A stretch of DNA of 64,000 bases from Arenicola marina (taxonomy: Eukaryota > Annelida > Polychaeta > Arenicolidae), in contig OZ025248.1 of the NCBI GenBank assembly GCA_964019135.1, positions 9,431,574 to 9,495,573 of the forward strand, written 5' to 3'. The translations under genes and the position numbers were made by a program. Positions 33,240 through 44,863 of the stretch are shown in pieces. The first letter of the stretch is position 1. Each line of letters opens with the position of its first letter. Below the pieces are notes generated by a model that saw only the letters and a program-made list of their open reading frames with translations, was not told the origin of the DNA and searched no databases.

Positions 33240-36048
33240 CAGTGTTGACACTCCGGAATAGTTTTCCTATTTTTGGGTGAAGAACAGTTATTTTCGGTCT
33301 TCTAGCCAAGGTAAGACATATTTTGACGCAATGAAATGACAATAAGTCGCCGATACTATATATCTGCGTTTCACTAGGTTCTCAAATGTCTTGGACTAAA
33401 TTTCAGCGGCTTTTTTTGTCGTTGGTTGCACCAAAATCTTCATATTACCGTAAACTGTATTTTGTAACCTAGACGTTCTGCGCCTACGCATAGGTCTCAC
33501 CAAGTGCATCAGTGGAAGCTGTCAGTATCGGATTCGGATTACCGAGCGGATTTGGCGATGCATAAGAGAGGGTGGGCTCGTTTCGTGGGAGTCTTTTGGT
33601 AGCAGTGGACTGTAGCTGCGTCAACGATAAACGGCGGTCTCACAACGTGATATGCAACCAGTGATTGATTTATGCCAACATAGTTAAATATAATGAAATG
33701 CCATATTTTCCGAGTGGATGGGGGTAGTCGTTTTCCCATAAATTATTTACTGTGTCTTCATCTCTTTAGGTTAGTGTACTTGATAAACTGCATTGGAAAA
33801 TGAGGTAAAGATGGTTACATTAATACCGGCTAGTGAAGTGAATACCAAACGACAGGACATCGATGCCGCGGAAGTATATGACTGCGCTGGCTGAGATAGG
33901 CTTATTGCAAATGCCGCGAAATAAATTAGAACATTTAAGTCAACAAGTAATCTGCAAATCCATGGTCTAACGCGGACGCACGGATGCCAACCAACGCCGC
34001 GGTGTAAGTCACGTTCAACAATTACATATGGCATTTAACAGTCCGCAATTGACAATGTGCAAATGTATTTTACAACGCACAACTTATTTTACCCAATGTG
34101 GTAAATTCACTTCCTTCGCATGCATTGCATGAACTTCATAAAAACGACAAATATATATGTGGCACATAGGGAACAACTTATCGCGAGTCATGAAAAGATC
34201 CTCACAATATACATTATTTGACACAAAGGCGTAAATCAATTTTACATAATAAATATTTCGGGCCCATCACCCGAGTGACAACTGCATTCAAATATTGTCT
34301 TGCATGCGTTCAATTGTTCATGATGTCAAACAGTATATAATTTGCCTACAATAGCACTTAATGGAGTGGTTATAAACGATATAACATATGTGATATCTAT
34401 GTCACTTACATTGCCACATAATATACCATAGCATATTGAAATTGTGTAGTGGGTGAAACTGATATATCTTTGATTATGTTGAACCGCGCAAGCAGGCATC
34501 GGCCCACGCCTATTTCGTGTCTGTGCCTCCGGGAGAGAGGTATATATATAGTAATACATAACTGGGTTTGAGAGGGTTCCGCGGTAAAGTCCCCCCTGTT
34601 TCACCTCTGAAATTCGCTCGGAAGATATATATATTTTCATTGAAATCCGCGCAGAAGGTATATATGTTTCCATTGACCCGATCTATATGTCGTAGTTCCA
34701 TGCAGACCCGCTCGGTTTATGATTTTTTTCCCAGCAAACCCGCTCGGTTTATTTTTATTATTTTTTCCCGGCAAACCGGCGTCAGCGTCGCAAATAGTTG
34801 TTGTTTAGGGGGGGGGGGCGTGTCTCCAAGCCAAGAAGAATACATTTCTTTATTCCCAGGTCCCAATGAATTAAAAGGAGCTGTCCCCGTATACAATGGA
34901 AGAGGCGGATACATGATATAAATTGGTCACTTTCCAATTAACGGTTATTTAATATTAAAATTCCCAGTTCGCGATTAATGAAACTTCTCGATGGCGGCGG
35001 TCGACTAATATCCCACTCCCAGTTCACGAAGAATTATTTTCATCATTCCCAGTTCCCGGTGAAATGTAAATACCTTCCCGAGGAACGTAAATACCTATTG
35101 CCCCACCCCCCTCCACCTCTCCACGGGCGTAACTTTTTTCAATTCAATCTGAAATGTCCGCTCTATAGGGGCATCTTTTTCATCACAAATGTCCGCTATC
35201 TCAGGCATCATGGGGAACACAGAGACCCCCCCCCCTTCCCCACACACACACCAAAAATGATCTTTCAGTGACGGGAATCCATTTAGCAAGGTAACTGTAG
35301 CTGAGAAAGTACAAAAAGCGTTTACTTTTTTTTAAACATTTATTGCACAGAAATGTTGCAATCACATACAGACATGAAATGGACGTAATAAAACAGATCT
35401 AAATATTGGCACTATTATAGCATCTGTTATCATATTAAATTCAAAACTATTCGTATATCTTCTTTAATTCTATACAGCAGTTTTTTAGTTGTGTCAATTG
35501 ATATATTTTAATTCAAATTTGAAGAAATATTTAACAAATTTCCATTAAACAAGAAAGTTTGGTTACTCATATTGAAAGGTATAAACACTCACTTAATTCA
35601 AATGCTACTGCATGCAGGTGAACGTCCGGCTATGCAATGATATGGTCCTTGACATAGTATTTTCAAAAGCCCTAATAAAATTCAGAGGCTTGAGTTTGGG
35701 CCGCACATCTTCCAGCAAAGGAATAATAGATTCGTCTCAGCAACGAATCAGTGGTCTGTCGAGAGAAATCTGCTGGAATTCGCATGATAAAGATAACATA
35801 TCTATCTTCGAAAACCGTACAAGGCTACCCTTGTGGACAACGACAGGTGCTTGGGATCAAACCATTTCTTTATATGGGCAAAATACCACGCTACTCTGGT
35901 TCCTCGTTACCCTGAACGTGTCTATATATTGTGTGATAATAAACCCATAAAATCCCAGAGCGCGCGCATGTATCTAATTTTCAAGGAATAGCGAAGCGGA
36001 AGTGCTGGTGCCTATGGTTCGGGCACTGACAGGGCGCTGACATCAAAC
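33240..36048. other. Divergent intergenic region between CTTNBP2 and MANBAL
   Basis: No coding sequence is recognised. The region holds dispersed element B (34838-35110), CCCGCTCGGTTTAT phrases repeated near 34710-34760, a poly-G run near 34810 and TATATA-rich segments near 34540 and 34625. The 5' UTR and promoter of MANBAL must lie here, but I could not place the transcription start. Confidence 0.6.
34838..35110 (+). repeat. Dispersed element B, copy 1
   Basis: It matches 57848-58133 in the same orientation. Shared blocks include ACATTTCTTTATTCCCAGGT, CGGATACATGATA, ACGGTTATTTAATA, CAGTTCACGAAGAATTATTT and ATTCCCGAGGAACGTAAA-like phrases, ending in a C-rich tract in both. Inside each copy the phrase TTCCCAGTTCACGAAGAA is itself repeated two or three times. 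Class unknown; no coding capacity. Confidence 0.75.
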
Positions 36049-36192
36049 ATGGCCGAAATTACTGAGCTTGTTGATTCTACGGGAAATAGCTTTATAGACA
36101 CATTTTTGCACTATGGCCTCTTCCTTGGTGCAATTTTTCAGCTTATTTGCATCTTTGCCGTGATTTACGTGCCAGCACAGCCAGAAGAGAAG
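36049..36192 (+). CDS. MANBAL: MANBAL homologue (UPF0239 family), exon 1
   Basis: Codes for 48 residues from the ATG at 36049 to AAG|GTTTGT. The product starts MAEITELVDSTGNSFIDTFL and continues HYGLFLGAIFQLICIFAVIY, a single hydrophobic membrane segment (about residues 20-41). Human MANBAL (85 residues) has the nearly identical YGLFLGAIFQLIC signature at the same place. The family is a small single-pass membrane protein of unknown biochemical role, despite the 'mannosidase beta-like' name; no glycosidase motif is present. The donor is phase 0. It lies divergent to CTTNBP2. Together with exon 2 this is the complete product, 83 residues. Confidence 0.93.
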
Positions 36193-38131
36193 GTTTGTTT
36201 TCCATGGAGCAGGCTCAGTAGACCTGGGATTTGTCACGGTACAGCCTCATCCTGGCCCTCACTCAGCCTCAGTCAGGGCCACAGGCACTTGAATCATGGG
36301 GCGGGGGGGGGGTCAAGTGCCTGTGCTCAGGGCAGTCAGGCTCAGGGGAGAAGCAGGCTCACACTAGCCCAGAACCCTAGGCACTTGGTCACAGTCACAG
36401 TCAGTCATAGCCTGAAAATCAGACGTTAATGTCATGACAGTCTGAATGATCGACACTAAAGTCAGTCATAAATGCCGTCGACACACGTTTCGGCCTATAT
36501 TTTCCGCGATTGTGCTGCGATTGCTCTACAAATCACTGACATGAGAAAGCAATACTAGACCATTTTAATGATACCAAACTTACGTTTGTACTGCGATGTT
36601 ATCCTTTTTTATGACACAAACAATATTTCTTCATGCTGACACTCCATTGGCAGCAGACACACTTTCGCAAATAGACTAAATCCCAGACAATGAAAGGCTC
36701 TATAGTTGCCATGGCATCCTCATGGCTTGTATAAATATAGAGCATGTATTGTTCAAAGCACGTTCGGCGCCATGGCAACCATAATTTTATGACGCGTGTT
36801 TTAGTATTTTGGCGACAGAGCGTTTTCTGCCAATGGCGTGTCAGCATGGAGAAATATTCTTTGTGTCATAAAAAAGGATAACATCGCAGTACAAACGTAA
36901 GTTTGGTATCATTAAAATGGTCTAGTGTTGCTTTCTCACGTCAGGGATTTTGAGAGTGATCGAGGCAAATTCGCGGAAAATATGGGCCGAAACGTGTGTC
37001 TACGGCATTTATGACTTTGACTTTAGCAGACTAGTTAGTGTCGATCCTTCAGACTGTCACGATTTTCAGGCTAAGTCAGTCAGTTACACTCATACTCCAA
37101 CTAGGCTCAGTCACAGGGTGCGTTTCTTTGGGCCAGGTTTGGTATCCCGCCCAGGACCTGCAACATGTGAGAGGGAACTTCCAGGTGTGCTGATAGGGAT
37201 ATGCCTATTGAGCCTATTCACATTCACATCCGGTACATGCAGGAGCACTGGAACCAAACTACTCTCATCACCTTTCAATCAGCCGCCATCTTTTCACAAA
37301 TGTCCCACACTAATTTGAACAGGGCATATAGGCATACCGAATGGATATGCGTGTACCCCTACCGGGTATATGGTCTTTTTTTATGGGTGAAAATAGCGGT
37401 GTAGTTGAAAACTGCACAATTACCAGTGACTTGCTTGGGGACATTTGCACCGAAGGATGACTGGGGATTTTTCCAGTGTAATCTGGCGCATGCTGTCCTA
37501 AGGCGAAATATCTGTAAATTACTGTAAAGCAGGTAAGAAATAAACTATGGAAATATGCCCGTTTTGACAGCCATAATGGGTTGAAGGGCTGGTATTGCCA
37601 GGGATATATAGGGGGTTTGGTGGTCAGGTTTGGAGGGGATAGAGGTATGCCCAGGTGGCAGGCAATTTAGATGGCTGGCGTGCCTTGGTGAAGGGGGATT
37701 GAGATGGCCGTTGTTCTATATAGATTGCTTATCAGCGCAAAAATTATTGCGGACTCATTGCAGACTCAAATTAAGCCTACACCCCTGCATGGAAATGTGA
37801 TCTAATACTGGAGGGTATCCATTGAGTTTGGCCCTCATGGATTTCAGCACTATGACGTTGGGGCCCCAGTTTCTGGCCTTTTGCTGCATGCTTAGTGGCT
37901 GTTTTCTGCCCTGGGAATTTCATGTTTCCAGATCATGAAGAAGACATTTGCCAGACTGCAAAGAATTGAAAAAATGAATTTTTGGTTCACAAGACATTGA
38001 CTTGAAAATCATGCTATAGATTTTAGTTGACAGGGCACTAGCGTTTTACTGATGATAGTTATGATAATATTTATTGTTGACTACACCTGTCACTGCCTGT
38101 TGCCCATTGTAACATTCATGCTGGCTTGCAG
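36193..38131. other. MANBAL intron (1.9 kb)
   Basis: This intron holds a short hairpin (CACAGGCACTTGA near 36270 pairing with TCAAGTGCCTGTG near 36312) and the long-TIR element at 36408-37073. The rest (37083-38131) has no recognised feature; a 122-codon open frame at 36950 is mostly inside the element's right arm. Confidence 0.8.
36408..37073. mobile_element. Non-autonomous DNA transposon with about 250-bp inverted arms, Mutator-like
   Basis: The left end TAGCCTGAAAATC and right end GATTTTCAGGCTA are perfect inverse complements. Similarity continues inward for roughly 250 bases on each side (for example CATAAATGCCGT.GACACACG and ACCATTTTAATGATACCAAA on the left, with their reverse complements on the right). 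The central spacer is about 150 bases and there is no transposase frame. The 9-base direct repeat AGTCAGTCA lies immediately outside both ends (36399-36407 and 37074-37082). Long TIRs with a 9-bp duplication are characteristic of Mutator-like elements. The flank is locally GTCA-rich, so the duplication could be partly fortuitous. Confidence 0.75.
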
Positions 38132-38239
38132 GAAGAAAACGAAAATGCAGAAACAAGCTTCAGTGGCTCTATTGCAAAAGCCGTGACTCCAGACAACAGT
38201 TCTGGGAGACGAAGACAGGATAAGAAGAAGAGAAAATGA
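38132..38239 (+). CDS. MANBAL: MANBAL homologue (UPF0239 family), exon 2
   Basis: The terminal coding exon enters in phase 0 after a GGCTTGCAG acceptor and codes 35 residues, EENENAETSFSGSIAKAVTP and then DNSSGRRRQDKKKRK, ending at TGA (38237-38239). This is the acidic-then-basic cytosolic tail typical of the family; the human protein likewise ends in a lysine-rich run. The total length of 83 residues agrees with the family's usual 80-90. The Lys/Arg-rich C terminus directly after a single membrane span suggests a cytosolic tail under the positive-inside rule, which is inference. Confidence 0.92.
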   Translation, partial: EENENAETSFSGSIAKAVTPDNSSGRRRQDKKKRK

Positions 38240-39006
38240 TGTCAAATGGTGCAGTGTTATACCAGTATTCCTGATATAGTGCAGTCATTTGGTGAAATCC
38301 TTGTCGACAAGACATGCATAAGAAATCTGTTATATTAACATGATAGACGGATGAATTTATTGCTTAATATATTAGGGACCAATTGCTCTGTACATGTTGG
38401 GGTACATTGATGTCAGAATGAATATCATGTTACCATACTTGAAGCGACAAATTTCAATATGATTACCATGGTTGTTGTCTTTTATGTGTCTTTTCATACA
38501 TGCCTTGATGGTTTTCCTTTGACAGGTGCCTGACCTGTGATACAAGAGATATGTTCTGCATACAGTGCTACCAAAGGCTACTCGGCAAATAGCAGGAGGT
38601 AAAAAGATCCTGCTAGTTTGTGATCGTACTCTGCAATGGACACTCTTAAGCAGTTGCAAAGTGGGCTTTGTTGCACCGCGATGAAGTTAATATTAAATAC
38701 CTTGCACATGCTTAAAATTAATAATCTAAACATAGGGTCATCCTTGAAGTTTGTCGTGGGTAAAGCCCAAACGTGTTTGTCATAACGCAATCGTGTTTTC
38801 CTTTGTGAGAAACTATCTTTAGTCAGTCCCTCACAATGTGTTATCTACAGTGTGTGATGCTGTGTATACCGGTATTCGGTAGCATTCGTTTGGGTTCGTG
38901 ACGCCGTTGATCGGTTTCAGACCGCTCACAACTTTCACGAGCACTGTATGATTTTCTCAAATTGCATTTTGTGAGTAACAAGGAAGCGTCCAATGCTGTG
39001 GGTCAC

Positions 39007-39012
39007 AATAAA
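39007..39012 (+). terminator. Candidate polyadenylation signal AATAAA for MANBAL
   Basis: This is the first AATAAA I see on the plus strand after the MANBAL stop, about 770 bases downstream. A second AATAAA lies at 39471-39476. Either could end the transcript; no GT-rich downstream element was decisive. Confidence 0.3.
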
Positions 39013-39901
39013 GGATTATCAGGATTATCATTTTGACGCCGAATGCCGTAGAAATCATATGGAGTAGTGGTGTTATCTGGTAATGAGATCATCCCTTGCA
39101 TACCAAGGGGAGGTGTCTGTCCTATATGCGTATGTGACTTGATATGGCTCGGCCAGTGGAGAGCAGCATTGTACTACGGTAATCGGAATTCAGCAATGAA
39201 GTAAACAGACGCGAACATCTTCCATTGACCCGTACTGCGTGTGTACAGAAATACTGTGGATAACACAGTGACTTACCCTACTCCGACACAACATATACGT
39301 TCATCCGGCTCTCTTATCTAATTAACATAATCTTTACGTTATATTTCAGTTAGTCATTCATTTTAGTGAGGTCATCCATTCCTTGCATTCATCTAGTTAC
39401 TGCTCTTTTGCAGCTTGTGAGTTGGTATTTCAATCATCTTAGTCCTGCGAAAGCCCATTTTTTTTATTAAAATAAAGTTGTAATCTTTAAATGTTTTCCT
39501 TTTGTCTTGCTTTTCATTACCATGCAACTTCCTGTTTTTATCAAACACACATGACAAATCTCTGTGATAACATGATCAAGAGTTTTCTTTGGTATTGAGT
39601 TGTCATGTACGGATGTGCTTCTCTGCTCTTTGGCCCAAGACTTGCACTGTTTCTGAACATGCGACCAGCCAAATTTACTTTACATATGCCACACGGGCGT
39701 GTCGGTAGTGAGCTGACAGTTTCTGTTCGCTATAGAACCAGACCAAAATCTTTCTAATTGCAACGTGGCCTAGAATCTAAAAACCGGGAGATTTTTCATT
39801 GAAATAATCTTGCGAAATGTAAGACCTGTGTCCGTAAGTTTGATACCACCGTTCAAAAGTTATATCCGCACTGTTTATGCAGTGGCTGTTTGAGATGGCT
39901 G

Positions 39902-40014
39902 CGTTATGATGACCACTCGATGTATTGACGACTTCGCTTCTTTTGGCTGACAGAGATTGTTTCGTTATGATGACCACTCGATGTGTTGACGACTTCGCTT
40001 CTTTTGGCTGACAG
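39902..40014. repeat. 52-bp direct repeat, two copies 61 bases apart
   Basis: CGTTATGATGACCACTCGAT starts both copies (39902 and 39963), and each ends CTTTTGGCTGACAG. They differ at one position and are separated by nine bases. Confidence 0.92.
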
Positions 40015-40069
40015 TTGACGTTATGATATATACATTACGTAGAAGTGGGATGAGGGTTACAAAATATGT

Positions 40070-40258
40070 TAGATTAACCGTATTTGTACTTTTACGCTTG
40101 GACCACCAGTTTATGTTGGGCTTGTAATAGCACTTCAGTACCTCAGATACCGTGGTGTCGGTTTTTCCCTGACACTGAGTTCGCCGGTTAATGTCTTCCC
40201 ACAAACTCGAGTGTTGAGATTGGACAGTCGGTGAGACCATCTCATGCTCTTCTTCTGT
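40070..40258 (-). pseudogene. Possible remnant of a MADF/Myb-SANT-like exon
   Basis: A minus-strand open segment begins FTEEEHEMVSPTVQSQHSSL, continues WEDINRRTQ and later has SEVLKCYYKPN. The FTEEE..., LV/V-x-x-H-x-x-LWE layout recalls the first two helices of MADF or Myb/SANT-like domains carried by Harbinger-type transposons and related host genes. A TGTTTACAG acceptor-like step precedes it at 40255. There is no matching second exon or transposase nearby, and the resemblance is by eye only, so it may be chance. Confidence 0.2.
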
Positions 40259-40264
40259 AAACAC

Positions 40265-43200
40265 AGCAACTAATTAACTCCTACCCTCGCATGGCTGTTT
40301 TTTTATTTGCCAAAGCTATGCATAGTAATTCGGCACATGCCTTGGTAGCTGGACACCAACGTTTGTTGCCGTCATCGGGTGATAATTCGCGCGTAAAAAC
40401 CAATACTAGAAATCCTCCGGTGTTGCCATGTTTGTTCAGCTATTATGTGGCGATAGACACTTGTCAGTTGCAGGGGTGTTTAGAATCAGATTTCTTTTTT
40501 GCAGACAAAACCGCCCTCCACTAGATATATCAAATGATTCGTTCCTAATGGCAACCGCCGCCAGCTACGTCTAACATGACTTACAACTCGAAAACCCGGG
40601 ATTCCGTAAAAACATTAAAGGCCACCTTCTGGGTAATTTGATTCGTTAGTTAACATATAAGATAACACAAAAGAGTAAATATTGAAGCAATCTGGATGGT
40701 TGTGCAAATGAGGTGGCTCATAGTTTGTTAAGTGTGGCACGTTTTAGTCCCGAAATCTGTACAAACTCTGGCATCAACTCAGAACGATCAAACTGTAATT
40801 TTCGCGCTTACGGTTTAAAGTTGCATATCGAGCTATTTCCCGCCAAAACTAAAGAGATCAAAATACAAATAAGAATCAGGCGTTGAATCATCCAACATTT
40901 ATAATTTATAATATATGGACTAGCATTTTAACCGGGGATGTTTTGATACGGCGTTACAAATCAAAAGAAATACTATTTCTTGCGTACAGCGCACCAGCTC
41001 TTTAAATGGGAACCTACATTTACGTCACGAAACGTCGAATGTTCGCCTCTGACAACTTCTTGATGTTTTAATGCGTCATATATAGATAATGGCCAATATT
41101 TCTAATAGTTCTTCCGAATAAAATTAACCGGTATTCTATTTTGATAGCGTAATATGTATTATTAATATTTTTAAAGTCTGGACTTTAAATAATTATTATT
41201 GTTAAAGTTACATGTGGAGCTGACCGTTGCAACGGCTGTACCAAAAAAAACATAAACAGGAAATGTTACCTTTGACCACAAGCTGTGTCAACGGCCACCG
41301 CCAAAGAAAAAGTGGCGCTCCGGACGCTTCTATTGTCTCATATAATTTAGCGTCTGGGCGCCCCTGTCGGTGGCACCGGTAAACAACTTGTGTACACACG
41401 TTTATGACGTTTCAAATCAGCACAAGTTTTCATTTTTGTGGCGGACAATTCATGAATTAGAAATGTTTTGCTCATTGGCAGATAACTGGTGAGCGATATG
41501 GTAGTTGTTTATTGTCTGTTATGAACCTTAAGGCCTTAGGTTTGTGTTTTTATACGCAAATTTGGCATTCAAAAACAGCGAAACAACTCCACATGCAACT
41601 TTAAGAAGAAAGGTATATGATCTTTTGTTCTGGTATTGCCACAGGTGTTACATTTTGAAGAAGAGTTCTTTTGGCGATCAACACATGACAGTAATTAAAC
41701 CAGGACGATTATCGCATGGCCGAAACCAATTTTACATTTACGGGCCTAACACAGCAATTGCATTATCGGATAGAAAATATTCGTGTTGCCAATGTACTAG
41801 AATAACGGGTACGGAAGGATTCACTTTGAACCAAACTAAAGCGACTAAACTATAGACATCTAGGTCAATAATCAATTGTACGATGTGACCTTGGGTGTCC
41901 ATGTGGTATTTAGTGGTTCACCGCATCGTTTATGCAAGGAAAACCTTCGTCTCTAAGATCCACATCTTGGACTCGTCCTGCTCGCCCTCGCCCTGCTCGC
42001 CCTCGCCCTCGCCCGGCCTCACTCGTCAAGTGCTTGCCCCAATTTCCCTGCCACATCTGTCCCCAGACTTGGCAATATTTGTATACAACAGGTCCCAGAT
42101 CACGAACTAACTAGCGGCTGTATTTCGATTGTGGCTGCAATGTTTTAAAATAAAGACCTGAGAGTTGCATCTGCCCTCTCCTCCCCCCCTCCCCCGCTCC
42201 CTCGCCCACGATTTACCCCACCCCTTACCGCCACCATACGGATGACTGTCCCCGGGACCACCCATAGTGGATCATAGTGGGCTTTCTGCTCTGTACACAC
42301 AACCTCGACGGCTCGCTTGGGTTAGATTGCGCCGGTTATCTTTGGATCTGTGCTTTCGAGCAACCTTGTAGTGCGGCAGTTTGGGGGTGATCATAGCGGC
42401 AATCAAACTGACCCACAATCTGGGACGGATTCAGCAGTCCTTCGACGACCTGGGCGCTGGAGTGTGGATGGAGGTTTCTGAGTTAGGCCGCTGAGGCACC
42501 TATCCTTCTAGACCCAGTTCTGTGGCTGTTGGACGGGCAAAAATGTGACAAAACACCCCTGACATTTCGTCTTATCACTCACGCCACCTTCACGCACAAC
42601 AATCCACCACCGTTTGAAACAAAAAGGATTTTAGGTATCATTCTGCAACACGCTTAAAGTTACTCATAAAGCAATAATTTTCTTGAGAAACTTGAAATAC
42701 GTTTTGACTGAGAATGGTGTATTAATATTTTTAGCATATCAGCACACATATTGTAATCAATAAAACAACGGGACATATATATCTTACTAAACCCCTTTTT
42801 AGCCCAATTTAGTGTGGAAAAGTGTTTTTCTTGTCTACCAAGTATGTCATCAACATTATGGCAGTTGTTTATCTTTTAACTTTTGATGACACATCTATTT
42901 TTCATCTTCAGACAATGTGTCCAGAACTGTTCAAAAATATTTCAAAAATCATAATGTAAGAGAAAAATTGCTGTATGACCAGCTTAAGACAAACTCTAGG
43001 CCTTGCATCTTGCCGCTTGTCTTCTTTCTCGGTGCATCTCAAAGGTTTTAAATTGAAGAACGGCAGCTGCTGTTGGCTTCGTCACCCGCCACCCACACCC
43101 TGCCCGTCCCATCCCTGTTATACAGATTGAAATCGAGACAGCAGGACAAAATAGTAGCGCTTCGAACTCTCGCTCCAAAACTGACGAGTTGTGTTTGTCT

Positions 43201-44080
43201 TTGTGTCTAACTCACAAATAAACTTGTATTGTATTCGGATCTGGTCAGTCTATCCTAGTAATTGAATAAATCAAAGAAGCAGCGTTCTATTTTTTCTCTT
43301 GTGCCGCGCTGTACATTGTAATTTGGCCATGTACCAAACGCCGTCAGTTCGCTCCGCATCAATTGTCGTCTGCCCGGAAACATTCCCGCCCAAAGTGGAA
43401 TGCCGTGTTTCCGGGGGCGGGAAGGTTCAGGCCGGCAGGGTCCCCCCTTGGCTGCCGTCTGAGGCTGGGCGGGGACGCCTTTCTGGTGAGACCGACACCC
43501 CATCGGCTTACAGGGGGGGCTTAAAGCCCAGGGTCCGGGGAGATTCTCGGCCAAAACTGTTTGCGGTCATGCCCCAAGTACTCAAACTTGCACCGCTCGG
43601 CTGACAGCTAAGCCTCTCCGTTTCTTATGACCGTCAAGGAATTTCGTGCCCTCTGGAGCTGATCCATACCAACTTCCAAGTGTCCCCGCTGCTATCGACC
43701 CGGCGGCTGCGGATGCTGGCACTCCTGATGGTGATAGGGGTGGTGGTCGAGAAGGGGGGGAAGTAATGGGGTAAAGGTGGTAATAGAGCATGCGGGTGCG
43801 GTGGATGGGTTGTGGTGCTATAGCAGTGATAGTGGCGCAGTGGGGGTGTCACGGGGATTGTTTCAATGGCCGCCGCGTGGGTAGTAAGTGCAGTAAGGCA
43901 GTGGTGGTAAGGATGATGTTAATGTTGATGATAATGACCGTTGGGTGGTGGAGCACACTAGTCGCAGCCTTTTTCGGCTGTCTGTAAATGGCGTTTTCCA
44001 TGTTTGACCAGCATCGTATTGGGAGCGACTAGTGTGACAACCGCTATTAATAAACAGTTATCATTGGACAGTGAGCATAA
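40265..44080. other. Intergenic, no gene recognised
   Basis: I see no convincing coding sequence. There are small GC-rich direct repeats near 41978-42018 (CTCGCCCTCGCCCTG-type), a C-rich tract near 42183-42235, and a GC-rich segment at about 43380-43520 that is open in both orientations but resembles no protein. Confidence 0.55.
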
Positions 44081-44084
44081 ATAG

Positions 44085-44560
44085 TAAACAGCACACATAA
44101 ACAGTAAACATAAACAGCACACGTAAACAGTACACGTAAGCATAAACAGTAACATAAACAATGACATAAACACAACCAGTAAACAGCAAACATAGACGTA
44201 AACAGTAAACACAAACAGTAAACACAAACAGTAAACACAAACGTAAACAGTAACCATTAACGTAAACAGTAACCATTAACGTAAACGTAAACAGTGAACA
44301 TAAACACTAAACATAGACAGGAAACATAAACATTAACAGTAAATCTAACCGTAAGCATAACCAATAAACATAACCACTAGACATAAACAGTAAACATAAA
44401 CAGGAAACATAATCAGTAAACATAATCAGTAAACATAAATAGTAAAAATAACCTGTAAATATAATCAGTAAACAAAATCAGCAAACGTAATCAGTAAACA
44501 TAAGCAGTAAACATAAACAGTAAAGATAACTAGTAAACATAAACATTAAGCTTCAAGCAG
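44085..44560. repeat. Degenerate 12/13-bp array of AACAGTAAACATA type
   Basis: About 470 bases are composed of interleaved phrases TAAACAGTAAACATAAAC and variants. The reverse strand gives open frames rich in Val/Cys/Tyr/Leu (MFTVCVYCLCLLF-like), which are products of the repeat. Confidence 0.9.
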
Positions 44561-44591
44561 TAAATATACAGTTGTTATTGAATAGTAAACA

Positions 44592-44705
44592 TACAATTAA
44601 AAAAGGGAGTGGGGCGGGGTCCACACGTTAGCGGGTTTACAGTTACCATCGAAAAAAAAGCACCCTCGCTGGATGCAGACCCCACCCCCTCTGGATCCGC
44701 CCCTG
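44592..44705. mobile_element. Fragment ending in the GGATCCGCCCCTG terminus
   Basis: This short C/G-rich segment ends with TGGATCCGCCCCTG (44692-44705), exactly as do the elements at 45972-46254 and 56554-57358. The left end is unclear. CAGGGGCGGATCCA as a terminal sequence is reminiscent of hAT-type non-autonomous elements; no 8-bp duplication could be confirmed. Confidence 0.45.
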
Positions 44706-44781
44706 ATTGCATGAAGCGGGGAATTCTCATATGTCGTGAAAGCAATTGCCAAATATCTCAATGGGCATTGATGCATGAAAC

Positions 44782-44863
44782 CTCTGGATCAACACAATAT
44801 AGCATGTCTACCCATCTGAAGCTCTGGATCAACACAATATAGCATGTCTACCCATCTGAAGCT
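44782..44863. repeat. 41-bp tandem duplication
   Basis: Two identical 41-base units start CTCTGGATCAACACAATATA at 44782 and 44823. A third partial copy (GTGGATCAC) follows. Confidence 0.93.
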
